From CAYQVO01 sp964421085 (GTDB lineage: Bacteria > Bdellovibrionota_C > UBA2361 > CAYQVO01), in assembly GCA_964421085.1 (NCBI GenBank), contig CAYQVO010000050.1, positions 1-20,409 of the forward strand: a stretch of 20,409 nt of DNA. The letters are read 5' to 3'. Made by a program: the position numbers and the translations under genes. The notes under the pieces were generated by a model that was given only the letters and a program-made list of their open reading frames with translations, was not told the origin of the DNA and made no database searches. Position 1 is the stretch's first letter; each line of letters opens with the position of its first letter. Positions 1 to 7,595 of the stretch are shown here, one piece after another.

Positions 1-52
1 AAATTCAGGGAAGGCTGCCGCCTAACGACTCAACAAAAACGGGTAAAGATCA
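1..52 (-). mobile_element. IS3-family-like terminal inverted repeat, body lies left of the window
   Basis: On the minus strand a sequence beginning TGATCTTTACCCG starts at position 52 and runs leftward out of the window. The outermost TGATCTT-x-CCC pattern is typical of IS3-group ends. The first 27 bases match the sequence starting at 20357 on the plus strand at 20 of 27 positions, as expected for the two imperfect terminal repeats of one IS type. The adjacent integrase reading frame loses homology exactly here, and its TGA stop codon is the first three bases of this repeat. Seen: the sequence match and the break. Inferred: the IS identity, since no transposase is inside the window. Confidence 0.6.
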
Positions 53-1024
53 TAGTACCTCGGCTATCTCAAGAAGAGATGCGCCGCTCATTGCCAAATA
101 CGAGGCGCAGGAGTGGCGAAGATCGTGAAAACGAAAGTCGGAAAGGCCTGCATCTCTCACTACTTCTCGCCAGTAATGATCAAGCGCAAAAGGCCTCTTA
201 GTTCTTGCGGTTTCCTTCCCGGCAAAGACGAGATCCGTATCGAGCCTTCGAACCCTTCCGTGTTCTTTTAGAAGCTCAAGGCTTAAGCCCTTAATGGGAA
301 CTCGCCTCCGCTCGCCGTTCTTTGTCTGGTCCAAAATTAATGCTCCTCCAGCCAGATCAATCTGACTCCAGTGAAGCCAAAGTGCTTCGCTTTTTCGCAT
401 TCCTGTTGAAAGGGTCAAAACAACAAGAGGGTAGAGATTCGGCGACCTGTGCTCCCTGCAAACCTCGAGCAATTTCGTCCGCTCGTCGTCGGATAGAAAA
501 CGTACTCGGCCGCGCGCTTCTCGCTCCCTCCTCACTCTCCTGGCTGGATTAAACTCCATCCAGTCCCATTCGCTAACGCAGGTCTTAAAAAGCACGCTTA
601 AGGTCGAGAGGCACCTATTCCAGCTCTGCGGCTTTCGCGGCTGTCCATGGCGATTGTTGCCGCTTAAAAATGTATTTCGCGCTTCATTAAGAAGGGCAGG
701 GGAGAATTCGGATAGCAGCTTGTAGCCGAAAAGTTCTTTAAGCCATAAAAGCTGACGCTCCTGATCAGCTGCGCTTACTCTTTGCCGCCTTGGCAGCTCT
801 TCGCGAATAAAGCGATCTACAGCTTCCGCAATCGTATGGTGAGCTGCCTCTGCCTCCGGCTGATACCTGCCGGCGCGCATGTCCGACTCTATATCCTGAA
901 TCCAGAGCTTTGCGTCAGTGAGCCGCTTGAATGTTTTGTATGTCGAAGGGAGCCCCTTACGCCTTACTGTAGCATCGAAAACAGCTTTGCCTTTGCCGGT
1001 CTCTCTCTTTTTGATTGTTCCCAT
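50..1024 (-). pseudogene. Tyrosine recombinase / phage-type integrase, truncated before the catalytic tyrosine
   Basis: Site-specific recombinase of the phage integrase family, which cuts and rejoins DNA through a covalent tyrosine link. The chosen ATG at 1024 gives 324 residues beginning MGTIKKRETGKGKAVFDA, a usual start for these N-terminal arm-binding domains. An upstream in-frame ATG at 1138 would add 38 residues unlike the family. A core-binding SAM-like domain lies near residues 60-165 and the catalytic domain near 175-324. Catalytic Arg210 (STGMRKSEAL), the lysine near 235 (TKNGERR) and His300/Arg303 (HDLRHS) are present. The protein stops after LLEIAEVL, just before the GHK...RY segment that should carry the last His and the nucleophilic Tyr; no other frame restores it. 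The break coincides with an IS3-like end, so the gene should be inactive. It reads away from the adjacent tRNA-Leu, the usual integrative-element arrangement. Confidence 0.88.
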
Positions 1025-1170
1025 TGTGTGCGCCTTTTCCGCGCTCACAGATTCGGCGTTCACCAACTGTATTGGGATCAATTGAAGCATATTTCGAAGG
1101 AAGGGCTTTCCTGCATGAATTTCCAACCACAATTCCAATCAGGAGGCAAACGCGCTGCATCCGTAAAGCC

Positions 1171-1230
1171 ATTGCGGCTTGTCCGACGTAGCTTTAGCGA
1201 AGTCGGGATAAATTGCGGATAAAACCGCAG
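1171..1230. repeat. Cluster of short inverted and direct repeats between integrase and tRNA
   Basis: The core at 1182-1208 is an imperfect inverted repeat, TCCGAC near the left and GTCGGGA near the right, around an interior that is itself partly symmetric (GTAGC-TTTA-GCGAAG). It is followed by a small stem, TGCGG at 1214-1218 and CCGCA at 1225-1229, with a six-base loop. ATTGCGG occurs twice, at 1171 and 1212. Two roughly 11-base arms around a short centre, beside an integrase gene, would suit a recombinase binding site, or a dispersed palindromic repeat. Function is inferred only; no second copy is in the window. Confidence 0.4.
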
Positions 1231-1291
1231 TGTCCAGCGCTCAAAGATTTATGTGCTTTGATTAAGAGAACAAACTTGGGAAATTATGTAA

Positions 1292-1374
1292 TGCCGAGGG
1301 AGGGAGTTGAACCCTCACGCCCTTGCGGACAACGGATTTTGAATCCGTCGCGTCTGCCATTCCGCCACCCCGGC
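1292..1374 (-). tRNA. tRNA-Leu(CAA)
   Basis: An 83-base class II tRNA. The acceptor arm GCCGGGG pairs with CCTCGGC (one G-U pair) and is followed by discriminator A. The D stem is GCG/CGC. The anticodon stem ACGGA/TCCGT carries loop TTCAAAA with anticodon CAA, reading leucine UUG codons. The 15-base variable region can form a stem (GTCC-GCAA-GGGC), as tRNA-Leu requires. The T arm is GAGGG-TTCAACT-CCCTC. No CCA is encoded, so a CCA-adding enzyme must finish it. A36-A37-A38 matches the recognition pattern of the A37 prenyltransferase MiaA. The 3' half faces the truncated integrase, so it is the probable attachment site of the element on the left; the other att copy would lie outside the window. 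Confidence 0.95.
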
Positions 1375-1422
1375 AATCCTTTGCGAAGCTATCAGAAAAT
1401 ACTTTGTTCGTCGAGGATGGGG

Positions 1423-2733
1423 CTATCTTCTCAATTTCGGGCATATGTCGGAGAGCAAGGAGGCTATCACGTCGAATCTTTTTCCGGATGTTCTTCTTCC
1501 ATTCCGCAGGAAATCGTGCAGACGCTTGTACCGGTTTGCCGCCGTATTTCGAGGCACCTTGTCATCCATCGTCGCAGCGAGGGTATTCGGCCTCTCGGAA
1601 TATATGAAAGTCTCCACAGAATCCGGCCGGACCTGTTCCAGGAAGTGAAGTGATTTCTCGAAATCATCTTCCTTCTCTCCGGGGAATCCAACCATGATTG
1701 AAGTGGCTATCTTGACATCGGGAACGACGGCCCTGATGCTCTGGAGACTGTCGACTACGTCTCGTACGGTATATGGACGGTTCATCAGCTCGAGTATTCT
1801 ATCGCTTCCCGACTGCATCGGAACATGGAGATACATGAATTTGTCACGATTGTCGCGAATTATGGCGGGCAGTTCCTCCCTAAACTTGATCAGCCACTGG
1901 GCGTTGAGGTTTCTGACCAGAATACTGTAATCGCGGTCGCCGCCCGCGGCGTACATCGAACGAAGCAGCTCCACGATGCTGGTTCCTGTATCGAGGCCGT
2001 AGCAGCCTGCATCTTCCGCAAGAATCCGGATCACTTTGAAACCCCGGGAGAGTCCTTCTTCGAATTCTCTGATGATTTCAGCCTGATCCCTGCTTTTGAG
2101 CTTCCCTGTCACCCTCTTTATTGCGCAGTAACTGCAGTTGCCCAGGCATCCCCACGATGTTCTTATGTAAAAAATGTCGGGATCCTGCCTCGTCCACAGG
2201 TTGAGGCTTTTCACCTGGGGATTGCGGCGGACCATGCGAACCGTCCGTAGAATCGGGATGTGCCTTTTTAATTTCCGGAGCATTTTTACGACCCTGTTCT
2301 TCACAGACTCATTTCTTTTCACTCCGTCATTGAACAATGTCCGGTGCGATTCCGGGATCTGCGCAAAGGGTATCCGGGCGCCTGTAATCTCGTCGAGCGT
2401 ATTCAGAGTCCTGGGGGTAATGGTTATGAGATTTCGAAACCGCCCCAGTTTTTCCGGGTTTATCGCCGGAAGACAGCCCGCGACAATAATCTTCGCGGAA
2501 TTCTTCGCTTTCTTATTCAGATGCCGAATGGAATCGAGCGACACCGATTCGGTCGAGGCGGTGCACGCGCACGTACCTATGACAATAAGGTCGGCATCTG
2601 AAACAGAGCGGGCAGGCGACCATCCGTTCAAAACCAGATAATCATGTATCTGCCGGTTCTCAGTCATCCGCTCGGAGCAGGTCGTCGAATGGACAAAGAA
2701 CTGCTTCGTTTCGGTTTTGCCGCCTGACCCCAT
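1423..2733 (-). CDS. MiaB/RimO-like radical SAM methylthiotransferase, no TRAM domain
   Basis: 436 residues of the family that inserts methylthio groups into tRNA bases or ribosomal protein S12. An N-terminal UPF0004-like domain (about 1-120) carries cysteines 19, 55/57 and 87, placed as the auxiliary iron-sulfur cluster ligands are in the family. The radical SAM domain (about 185-400) has the CxxxCxxC cluster site at Cys196, Cys200 and Cys203 (WGCLGNCSYC) and the family signature LHVPMQSGSDRILELMNR. The protein ends near residue 436 without the RNA-binding TRAM domain that closes most MiaB, RimO and MtaB proteins, and the 55-residue segment before the radical SAM domain is long and basic. 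Its target is therefore uncertain. The ATG overlaps the plsC stop as TAATG behind a GGAGGG ribosome site, implying coupled translation. The stop lies 48 bases from the tRNA-Leu gene. Confidence 0.85.
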   Translation of the reverse strand: MGSGGKTETKQFFVHSTTCSERMTENRQIHDYLVLNGWSPARSVSDADLIVIGTCACTASTESVSLDSIRHLNKKAKNSAKIIVAGCLPAINPEKLGRFRNLITITPRTLNTLDEITGARIPFAQIPESHRTLFNDGVKRNESVKNRVVKMLRKLKRHIPILRTVRMVRRNPQVKSLNLWTRQDPDIFYIRTSWGCLGNCSYCAIKRVTGKLKSRDQAEIIREFEEGLSRGFKVIRILAEDAGCYGLDTGTSIVELLRSMYAAGGDRDYSILVRNLNAQWLIKFREELPAIIRDNRDKFMYLHVPMQSGSDRILELMNRPYTVRDVVDSLQSIRAVVPDVKIATSIMVGFPGEKEDDFEKSLHFLEQVRPDSVETFIYSERPNTLAATMDDKVPRNTAANRYKRLHDFLRNGRRTSGKRFDVIASLLSDICPKLRR

Positions 2734-3536
2734 TACTGCCCTCCGTCAATAGATAAAGTCTTCATGCCGTCCGCTTTCCTGATTGCGTGCAGTTCATTTC
2801 TTATCCGCGCATCGAGAATCTCCGGCAGTTCTTTCAGATCATACTTTGAGGGCTCGACAGGCGCGAGCACTTTCAGGGTAACTTTTTTTCCGAAAGGAAC
2901 AGGGAAAAGCCTGTGACGCACGATTTCCCATGGGCCGTCCAGGACCATCGGAACGACCAGGGCAGATGGACTCGCCTTGAGCAGGGCGACGAGTCCAGGA
3001 GCAAGAAAAGGTTTCATCACCCCGTCTTTTGCGCGAGTTCCTTCAGGGAAAATAAGAACAGCAAGCTTCTGCTCTTCGAGCCTCACTCCAAAAGACTTTA
3101 TCTGTGAAAGAGACTGGCGGGCGTCATCACGCTTTATCAGGGCAGACCCAAGGTTCCTGAGTACCCATGACACAGAGGGAATTCCGCGTTTCAATTCCAC
3201 CTTTGCGATAAACTTCAGATCGAACCGGCCGAACACTTCATAAATAAGAGGAATATCGAACATGCTCTGATGATTCGAGACAACTATCAGAGGCCTGCCC
3301 GAAGGAAGATTGTCGTCAAAATCCTGAAAATAGCGGGCCCCTGCAAGGATACGAAGATTACGATTCAGGAGAAAATTAAGAAGCTGCATCGATTCGCGTG
3401 ACCGGCCAAATGCATGGGCTATCAGGAAAACCGGATGCATCAAAGTGAGAATAAGGACGAACGCGACCACGAATGGAACGGTCATTCCCCATGAAATCAA
3501 TCCGGCGAACGCAACATGTTTTCCACAACCCTGCAT
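2733..3536 (-). CDS. plsC: 1-acyl-sn-glycerol-3-phosphate acyltransferase (PlsC family)
   Basis: Membrane acyltransferase expected to add the second acyl chain to lysophosphatidic acid, giving phosphatidic acid at the inner membrane. The chosen ATG gives 267 residues. A hydrophobic segment at about 10-45 anchors it. The catalytic NHxxxxD motif appears as NHQSMFD (His89, Asp94) and the glycerol-phosphate-binding motif as FPEGTR (Glu165, Arg168). A later VPMVLDGPWEI region fits motif IV. A TTG seven codons upstream (3557) is in frame but has no ribosome site; the ATG at 3536 has only a weak GAAG upstream, so the start is not settled. The neighbouring radical SAM gene is translationally coupled. 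Family members with other lyso-lipid or ornithine-lipid substrates cannot be excluded. Confidence 0.85.
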   Translation of the reverse strand: MQGCGKHVAFAGLISWGMTVPFVVAFVLILTLMHPVFLIAHAFGRSRESMQLLNFLLNRNLRILAGARYFQDFDDNLPSGRPLIVVSNHQSMFDIPLIYEVFGRFDLKFIAKVELKRGIPSVSWVLRNLGSALIKRDDARQSLSQIKSFGVRLEEQKLAVLIFPEGTRAKDGVMKPFLAPGLVALLKASPSALVVPMVLDGPWEIVRHRLFPVPFGKKVTLKVLAPVEPSKYDLKELPEILDARIRNELHAIRKADGMKTLSIDGGQ

Positions 3537-3580
3537 AACTTCAGTAGTTTGCGACAAGTTTTAATATCGAGCAAACGGAG

Positions 3581-3622
3581 AAGGGGGAAAAATTTATCAT
3601 ATTTTCACGCAGCTTCCCCCTT
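3581..3622. repeat. Spaced inverted repeat in the divergent plsC / DUF3108 intergenic region
   Basis: AAGGGGGAA at 3581-3589 is the exact reverse complement of TTCCCCCTT at 3614-3622, with 24 AT-rich bases between. It lies between two divergent genes, where an operator or a leader hairpin of the leftward transcript would be expected. No clear promoter pair was found for either gene, and nothing else recognisable is in 3537-3752. Confidence 0.3.
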
Positions 3623-3752
3623 GTCTAAACGCTCCAGGCAAGCTAGTAAATAAGGTAATGTGTATTTTGCCCACTGTTCTTAGACGCATTGTAGCAGCTT
3701 TGACTCGGTGCTAATCTCTTGAAATCAGTGGGTGAGGGTAGGGAAGTGATAG

Positions 3753-4667
3753 ATGCCTTTCGTTGCTCCGTTTCATAGAAGCCGCCTCTTTCAGGCCGCA
3801 TGCGCCGCTCTAATCGGGTGTGTCTTCATTCCGCTTGCGTTGTCGAACGCGGGTCAGCAGGAGAAAAAAGAAATCTCTGCTGCTGATGTCACTGTTTCCA
3901 CCCCTGTTTATAAACCTGCATCGAACGTCGACCTCCCTCTGGGCACTTACACTTACGAAATTAGCTGGCAGGGAATTCCTGCCGCTGAAGCGACGATAAC
4001 AATCGACAAAGAACCGGGCATTTTCCTGGCAGAAGCGACTGCCAGAACGTACAGCGGTATCGATGTTTTTTACAGGCTGCGTTACCGCGCAGAGGGACTC
4101 GTCTCCGAGAAGAATTTTTCGCCGATCAGGGTGACATTCGATAAGCAGGAGAACAAGAATGTCCGTTTCACTGCGATTTCCTACCTTGAAAACGGGGACA
4201 TTCTTTCCGTCCGTGAAAAACGCGCCGGGGTCGGTGCGAACGATCCTCCGGACGTGCTGCAGTTCAATCCCAAAAACTTCACACTTGAGCCGTTTTCGGC
4301 GGCTCTCCTTGCGCGAAGTCTGGACTGGGAGCCGGGTATTTCGCGTGAATTCGACACTTTCAACGGGAAGGCACGCTATCTGATACGCTTGAAATGTGTT
4401 GATAAAAAGGCAATCACGTTTAATAAAGAAGAGCGGGAAGTGTGGATTGTGGAACCGGAGGTCCAGAACCTTACGAATCCTGATGCCGACAGAAAACTGC
4501 GGAAAGCCCGGATTTTTGTCTCAACGGACAGGAAGCGGGAGGTGCTTAAGATTGTGAGCGAAGTCTTTGTGGGAAGTGTGACAACGAAGCTCGAATCCTT
4601 CTCGCCGGTCCCGTCCGAACCTGTCCGGGTTGCGAGGCAGAGGCACCCGGCAAAAGCGGTCTTCTGA
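3753..4667 (+). CDS. DUF3108 family exported protein
   Basis: 304 residues. A basic N-terminus, a hydrophobic core (about residues 14-31) and a small-residue exit near SNA-GQQ look like a Sec signal peptide, so a periplasmic location is expected. The mature part opens with the DUF3108 pattern (LPLGTYTYEISWQGIPAAEA, then YSGIDVFYRLRYRAEG), a beta-rich domain common in diderm bacteria and without an agreed biochemical role. The middle segment holding SALLARSLDW and the later EREVWIV stretch also fit that family. The ATG at 3753 follows AGGGAAG at suitable distance. It is transcribed alone, divergent from plsC and convergent with fliD. It does not resemble the outer-membrane lipoprotein type, as no lipobox cysteine is present. 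Confidence 0.75.
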   Translation: MPFVAPFHRSRLFQAACAALIGCVFIPLALSNAGQQEKKEISAADVTVSTPVYKPASNVDLPLGTYTYEISWQGIPAAEATITIDKEPGIFLAEATARTYSGIDVFYRLRYRAEGLVSEKNFSPIRVTFDKQENKNVRFTAISYLENGDILSVREKRAGVGANDPPDVLQFNPKNFTLEPFSAALLARSLDWEPGISREFDTFNGKARYLIRLKCVDKKAITFNKEEREVWIVEPEVQNLTNPDADRKLRKARIFVSTDRKREVLKIVSEVFVGSVTTKLESFSPVPSEPVRVARQRHPAKAVF

Positions 4668-4710
4668 TCTCTCCCTCCAGCACCTCTGCTTAATCTATCA
4701 CAATCGATCC

Positions 4711-6129
4711 TTATCCAATCGAACTCAGTATCCCGCTCAATGCCTGCTGCTGAGACTGCATCTTCCCGATTATCGATTCAAGCCTCGCAAAACGCGCCCG
4801 GAGAGAGTTCTCCTGCGATGCGATTGAATCTTCGGCATCACTTATGCGTTTATTCAGGTTGTCAATGAGAGTCTGGTTGCTCCTGATACTGGTATCGAAG
4901 CTGCCGTTGAACCTCGTGTACTGATCAATCGTTCCGCCCGTCAGCGATGCTTCATCCGCAAATTGCTGAAGGATGCTGTTCACGGAAGGTGATGAGTTCG
5001 CGACAGCCGACTCGAAAACTGCCGTGTCGAATTTCAGAGTGCCATCTCGATCGGTTGTCACACCAAGATCGGCAAACACATTCACGGCAGTTCCTGAAAT
5101 TCCCGACTTAACTCCCGCGATCGCGTCCTTGAGGCCGGCGAGAGCGGTTTCATCTGTGGTTGTGCCGGCAAGGGGCCCGAAGATATTTTTGACTTCGGTT
5201 CCCGACTCGTCTCTGGTTATCCGGTTGTTCTCCGCCATGAACTCGACAATCTCGTTGAACTTGTCGACGAAATCCTCAATTCTGGATTCAGTAGTCTTCG
5301 AATCGTCACTGACGACAATCGTCCCGCCGCCTCCTTCGCCCTGAAGAGAAAAAGTGACCCCTGAGATGATGTCACTCACCTGATTGCTCTCCCGCTCGAT
5401 GCCGGAGATACCATTCAGGCTGAATATCGCGTTCTTTGCGGCACTCGTAACACCGCCCGGAACCGCTGTGTCGAGGTATCCGGCGCCGGAAGTGATATTG
5501 ACTGCGCCTTTCGAAGTTCCCGTGCTGCTGCTTGTGATCATCACACGGTAGTCGGGGGAGGCTGAGGTTCCCACATTCACCACCGACGCTGTCGCACAGT
5601 TTCCCTTTGCGGCGGCCTGTTCGTTGAACTGGGCCACGAACCCGGAGATTGTCGTAGAATCGGCGGTCACCCCCACCGAAATCGTCTGCATTTCAGACCC
5701 CGTCCCGACCTCAACGGTGACTGTGCCGCTTGTGTGTCCGGCTCCGGAACTGGCGATCACGTCTGTCGCCGATGAAAACGAGTGCCCGTACGTATAGCTC
5801 CCGTTTGCGGCAAGCTGAGTGACATTGACTGCATAGGTGCCGTTGAGGGCGGCGTTCGATGCGACTGCTCCAACGTAAGCCTCGTTGGAGCTTACAGCGG
5901 TTTTGCTTATCCCGCCGCCCAGCAGGGTTGAAAAGGGCTTTATGAGGTCTTTGAGCTCATTGAACTTCGTTTTCAGCTCTTCGAGCACTGAGTTCGTCTC
6001 GAAGAGCTCATTCGCATGAGTCTGATAAGGCGTGACCGTCTGCTTTCGGGAAGCATCGCTCATGGCGGAAATAAGGGCGCTTGAATCAATGCCTGAAGCC
6101 AGGCCGGAGAAGGAAATTAACGACGACAT
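4711..6129 (-). CDS. fliD: Flagellar hook-associated protein 2 (filament cap)
   Basis: FliD forms the cap at the tip of the flagellum that helps exported flagellin fold and assemble. The ATG at 6129 gives 472 residues beginning MSSLISFSGLASGIDSSALI, the standard FliD N-terminus, behind an AAGAGG ribosome site; an upstream ATG at 6180 would add 17 unrelated residues. The FliD_N domain covers about 8-105, with NGTYAVNVTQLA in it. A variable, Thr/Ser/Gly-rich exposed region covers about 110-225. FliD_C covers about 230-455, with IERESNQVSDIISGVTFSL. It ends in a coiled-coil helix of the usual type (RFARLESIIGKMQSQQQAL). No other flagellar gene is in the window, so it is detached from the main flagellar loci. 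A sigma-28-type promoter lies upstream at 6268-6294. Confidence 0.93.
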   Translation of the reverse strand: MSSLISFSGLASGIDSSALISAMSDASRKQTVTPYQTHANELFETNSVLEELKTKFNELKDLIKPFSTLLGGGISKTAVSSNEAYVGAVASNAALNGTYAVNVTQLAANGSYTYGHSFSSATDVIASSGAGHTSGTVTVEVGTGSEMQTISVGVTADSTTISGFVAQFNEQAAAKGNCATASVVNVGTSASPDYRVMITSSSTGTSKGAVNITSGAGYLDTAVPGGVTSAAKNAIFSLNGISGIERESNQVSDIISGVTFSLQGEGGGGTIVVSDDSKTTESRIEDFVDKFNEIVEFMAENNRITRDESGTEVKNIFGPLAGTTTDETALAGLKDAIAGVKSGISGTAVNVFADLGVTTDRDGTLKFDTAVFESAVANSSPSVNSILQQFADEASLTGGTIDQYTRFNGSFDTSIRSNQTLIDNLNKRISDAEDSIASQENSLRARFARLESIIGKMQSQQQALSGILSSIG

Positions 6130-6146
6130 TCTTGTACAACCTCTTA

Positions 6147-6165
6147 CAACACCGTCCCTGTGTTG
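6147..6165 (-). promoter_or_regulatory. Hairpin in the fliD leader just before the ribosome site
   Basis: On the minus strand CAACAC, a seven-base loop (AGGGACG) and GTGTTG form a perfect six-pair stem that ends about two bases before the AAGAGG ribosome site of fliD. It could modulate translation initiation or protect the transcript's 5' region. Seen: the symmetry and position. Role is inference. Confidence 0.35.
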
Positions 6166-6267
6166 ATACTTCCACTCCACAAACCCTGCGACTGGAAGTC
6201 TCGAGCCCGAGTTTTCGGAGCCTCGTGCCCGATAACGTGCGGATAGGACACGTCTCTGATGTTGTGA

Positions 6268-6294
6268 GCATCGGCAGAAAAAATGCGAACTTTA
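6268..6294 (-). promoter_or_regulatory. Sigma-28 (FliA)-type promoter for fliD
   Basis: On the minus strand TAAAGTTC is followed by exactly 11 bases and GCCGATGC. The enterobacterial FliA consensus is TAAAGTTT-N11-GCCGATAA, so 13 of 16 defined positions match with the exact spacing. It lies in the gap after the substrate-binding-protein gene and about 140 bases upstream of the fliD ATG, in the right direction. Transcription would start near 6260, giving a leader of about 130 bases that holds the hairpin at 6147-6165. Such promoters drive late flagellar genes. Confidence 0.7.
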
Positions 6295-6358
6295 AAGAAA
6301 TCTGAAAACGAGCCGGGAATACGAATAATTAGCGTGGCCGTTTGAAGGCCGTGCTCAT

Positions 6359-7468
6359 TCAGGAATAGTCCTCGATTCTTCCGCCTCTGTATATGAACCG
6401 CGAGAAAGAACATCCGGTATTGTCGCCGTTTTTGTCGAATTGTACGGGACAGGCTGCGCCCGGAAACGACACCTTATAGAGCGCATCCTTTATATTCACG
6501 GGCGAAACCGAACGCGCGATCTTAATCGCCTCAATCAAAGCCGTTGCAGCATCATAGGTCTGAGCGGCCAGCACCTCGGCTTCCATCCCGCTTTTTTCCC
6601 TGTATTTGACGGCAAAGGCCTGGAACACGGCGCCCGATGGCCGCGCTGTATTCGTGAACATCACTCCCTCCGCGGCCGGACCTGCTGTCTGCAGGAACAG
6701 CGGATCGGCAAGGGGGTCGGTCCCGACGACAGGTAAATTCAGATTCAAGTCCGCTTTTTGCCGGACAATGAGTCCACTCCCTGTGATGTAAACCGGAAGC
6801 CAGAGCACGTCCGCACCCGATGCTTTTACTTTGAGAAGCTCCGCACGGAAATCCGTCTGCCCCGGAGAGATCGCCTCGCTTACAATGGTCTTTCCTCCCC
6901 GGCGCTCGAAATCTTCCCGGAACGCACGTTCGATTCCAACCCCGTATTCGTTGTTGATATACAGAACGGCCGCTTTGGTGAAGCTCTTTTCGCGAAACCA
7001 CTTCACAGCTTCATGTGCCTGAAGGTGATCTCTCGGTCCAATCCGGAAGACGAAATCCCCTGCTGTGCTCACCTTGTCCGCGGAAGCGATGGGCGAGATA
7101 AGCACTATTCTTCGTTTTTCCACCAAAGGGGCGACTGCCAGCACAGCACCGCTCGTGGTGGGTCCGATGATTGCGGGAACATTGTCGATCTCAATCAGTT
7201 TCTGTGCCGCGGAAAGAGCCGGTGCCGGTTCAATTCTGGAGTCTTCTATTCGCGCTTCGAGCCTCCGCCCTTCCAGCACTCCCCCTTCAGCATTGGCTTC
7301 TTCGGAAGCGACCTGAATCGCCGCGACTTCGCGTTTTCCGTAAAGTGCGCCCTCCCCGGTCAGCGGGCTGAGTACCCCGATGACGAGCGGCTCTTCGGCA
7401 GGCAGAAGCAGAGGAAAAAAGAGAAGGATTGAGGACAGGAGACAACCGGCGCAGGGATTCTTCGACAT
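6359..7468 (-). CDS. Branched-chain amino acid-type ABC transporter substrate-binding protein (LivJ/LivK-like)
   Basis: 369 residues, the usual length for periplasmic binding proteins of the Peripla_BP_6 (LivJ) class. After a hydrophobic signal peptide (about residues 5-24, exit near LLPAEE) the mature part begins LVIGVLSPLTGEGALYGK, the standard start of the first lobe. AIIGPTTSGAVLAVAPL and the later DVLWLPVY and QTYDAATALIEAI segments also fit. A GTG two codons upstream is possible, but the ATG at 7468 sits behind GAGG at better distance. No permease or ATPase gene is adjacent, so it is either an orphan component of a transporter encoded elsewhere or a ligand sensor. The response regulator gene upstream on the same strand, 127 bases away, could be co-transcribed. 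The ligand cannot be deduced. Confidence 0.88.
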   Translation of the reverse strand: MSKNPCAGCLLSSILLFFPLLLPAEEPLVIGVLSPLTGEGALYGKREVAAIQVASEEANAEGGVLEGRRLEARIEDSRIEPAPALSAAQKLIEIDNVPAIIGPTTSGAVLAVAPLVEKRRIVLISPIASADKVSTAGDFVFRIGPRDHLQAHEAVKWFREKSFTKAAVLYINNEYGVGIERAFREDFERRGGKTIVSEAISPGQTDFRAELLKVKASGADVLWLPVYITGSGLIVRQKADLNLNLPVVGTDPLADPLFLQTAGPAAEGVMFTNTARPSGAVFQAFAVKYREKSGMEAEVLAAQTYDAATALIEAIKIARSVSPVNIKDALYKVSFPGAACPVQFDKNGDNTGCSFSRFIYRGGRIEDYS

Positions 7469-7496
7469 AAACACCTCGAATGAACACTTGCCCGTG

Positions 7497-7525
7497 ATAT
7501 TCCCCGGAGGGCGGAATTAAGTCAA
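7497..7525 (-). promoter_or_regulatory. Candidate sigma-70 promoter for the LivJ-like gene
   Basis: On the minus strand TTGACT (five of six to the -35 consensus) is followed by 17 bases and GAATAT (three of six to the -10). A start near 7490 would leave a leader of about 20 bases before the ATG at 7468. The -10 is weak; read-through from the response regulator gene is an alternative. Confidence 0.4.
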
Positions 7526-7595
7526 GGAGAGCTTTGCGGTGGTTTTCTCAAGACTCAAGCCGGCGTCCGTTCTCTGCTTGTCCGGATTCGGAACA

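Noticed and set aside
1025..1138. Extended integrase start at 1138
   Set aside because: Adds 38 residues unlike the family; the ATG at 1024 gives the usual N-terminus with AAGG upstream.
1171..1230. Integron attC site
   Set aside because: No RYYYAAC/GTTRRRY core pair and no cassette array nearby.
4668..4710. Terminator between the convergent DUF3108 and fliD genes
   Set aside because: No stem-loop with a T run is visible in the 43 bases.
6320..6358. GGCC-TTCAAAC-GGCC hairpin after the LivJ-like stop as a terminator
   Set aside because: Four-pair stem without a T run; too weak to call.
6758..7432. Plus-strand open frame opposite the LivJ-like gene
   Set aside because: Antisense shadow of a complete binding-protein gene; composition unlike a protein.
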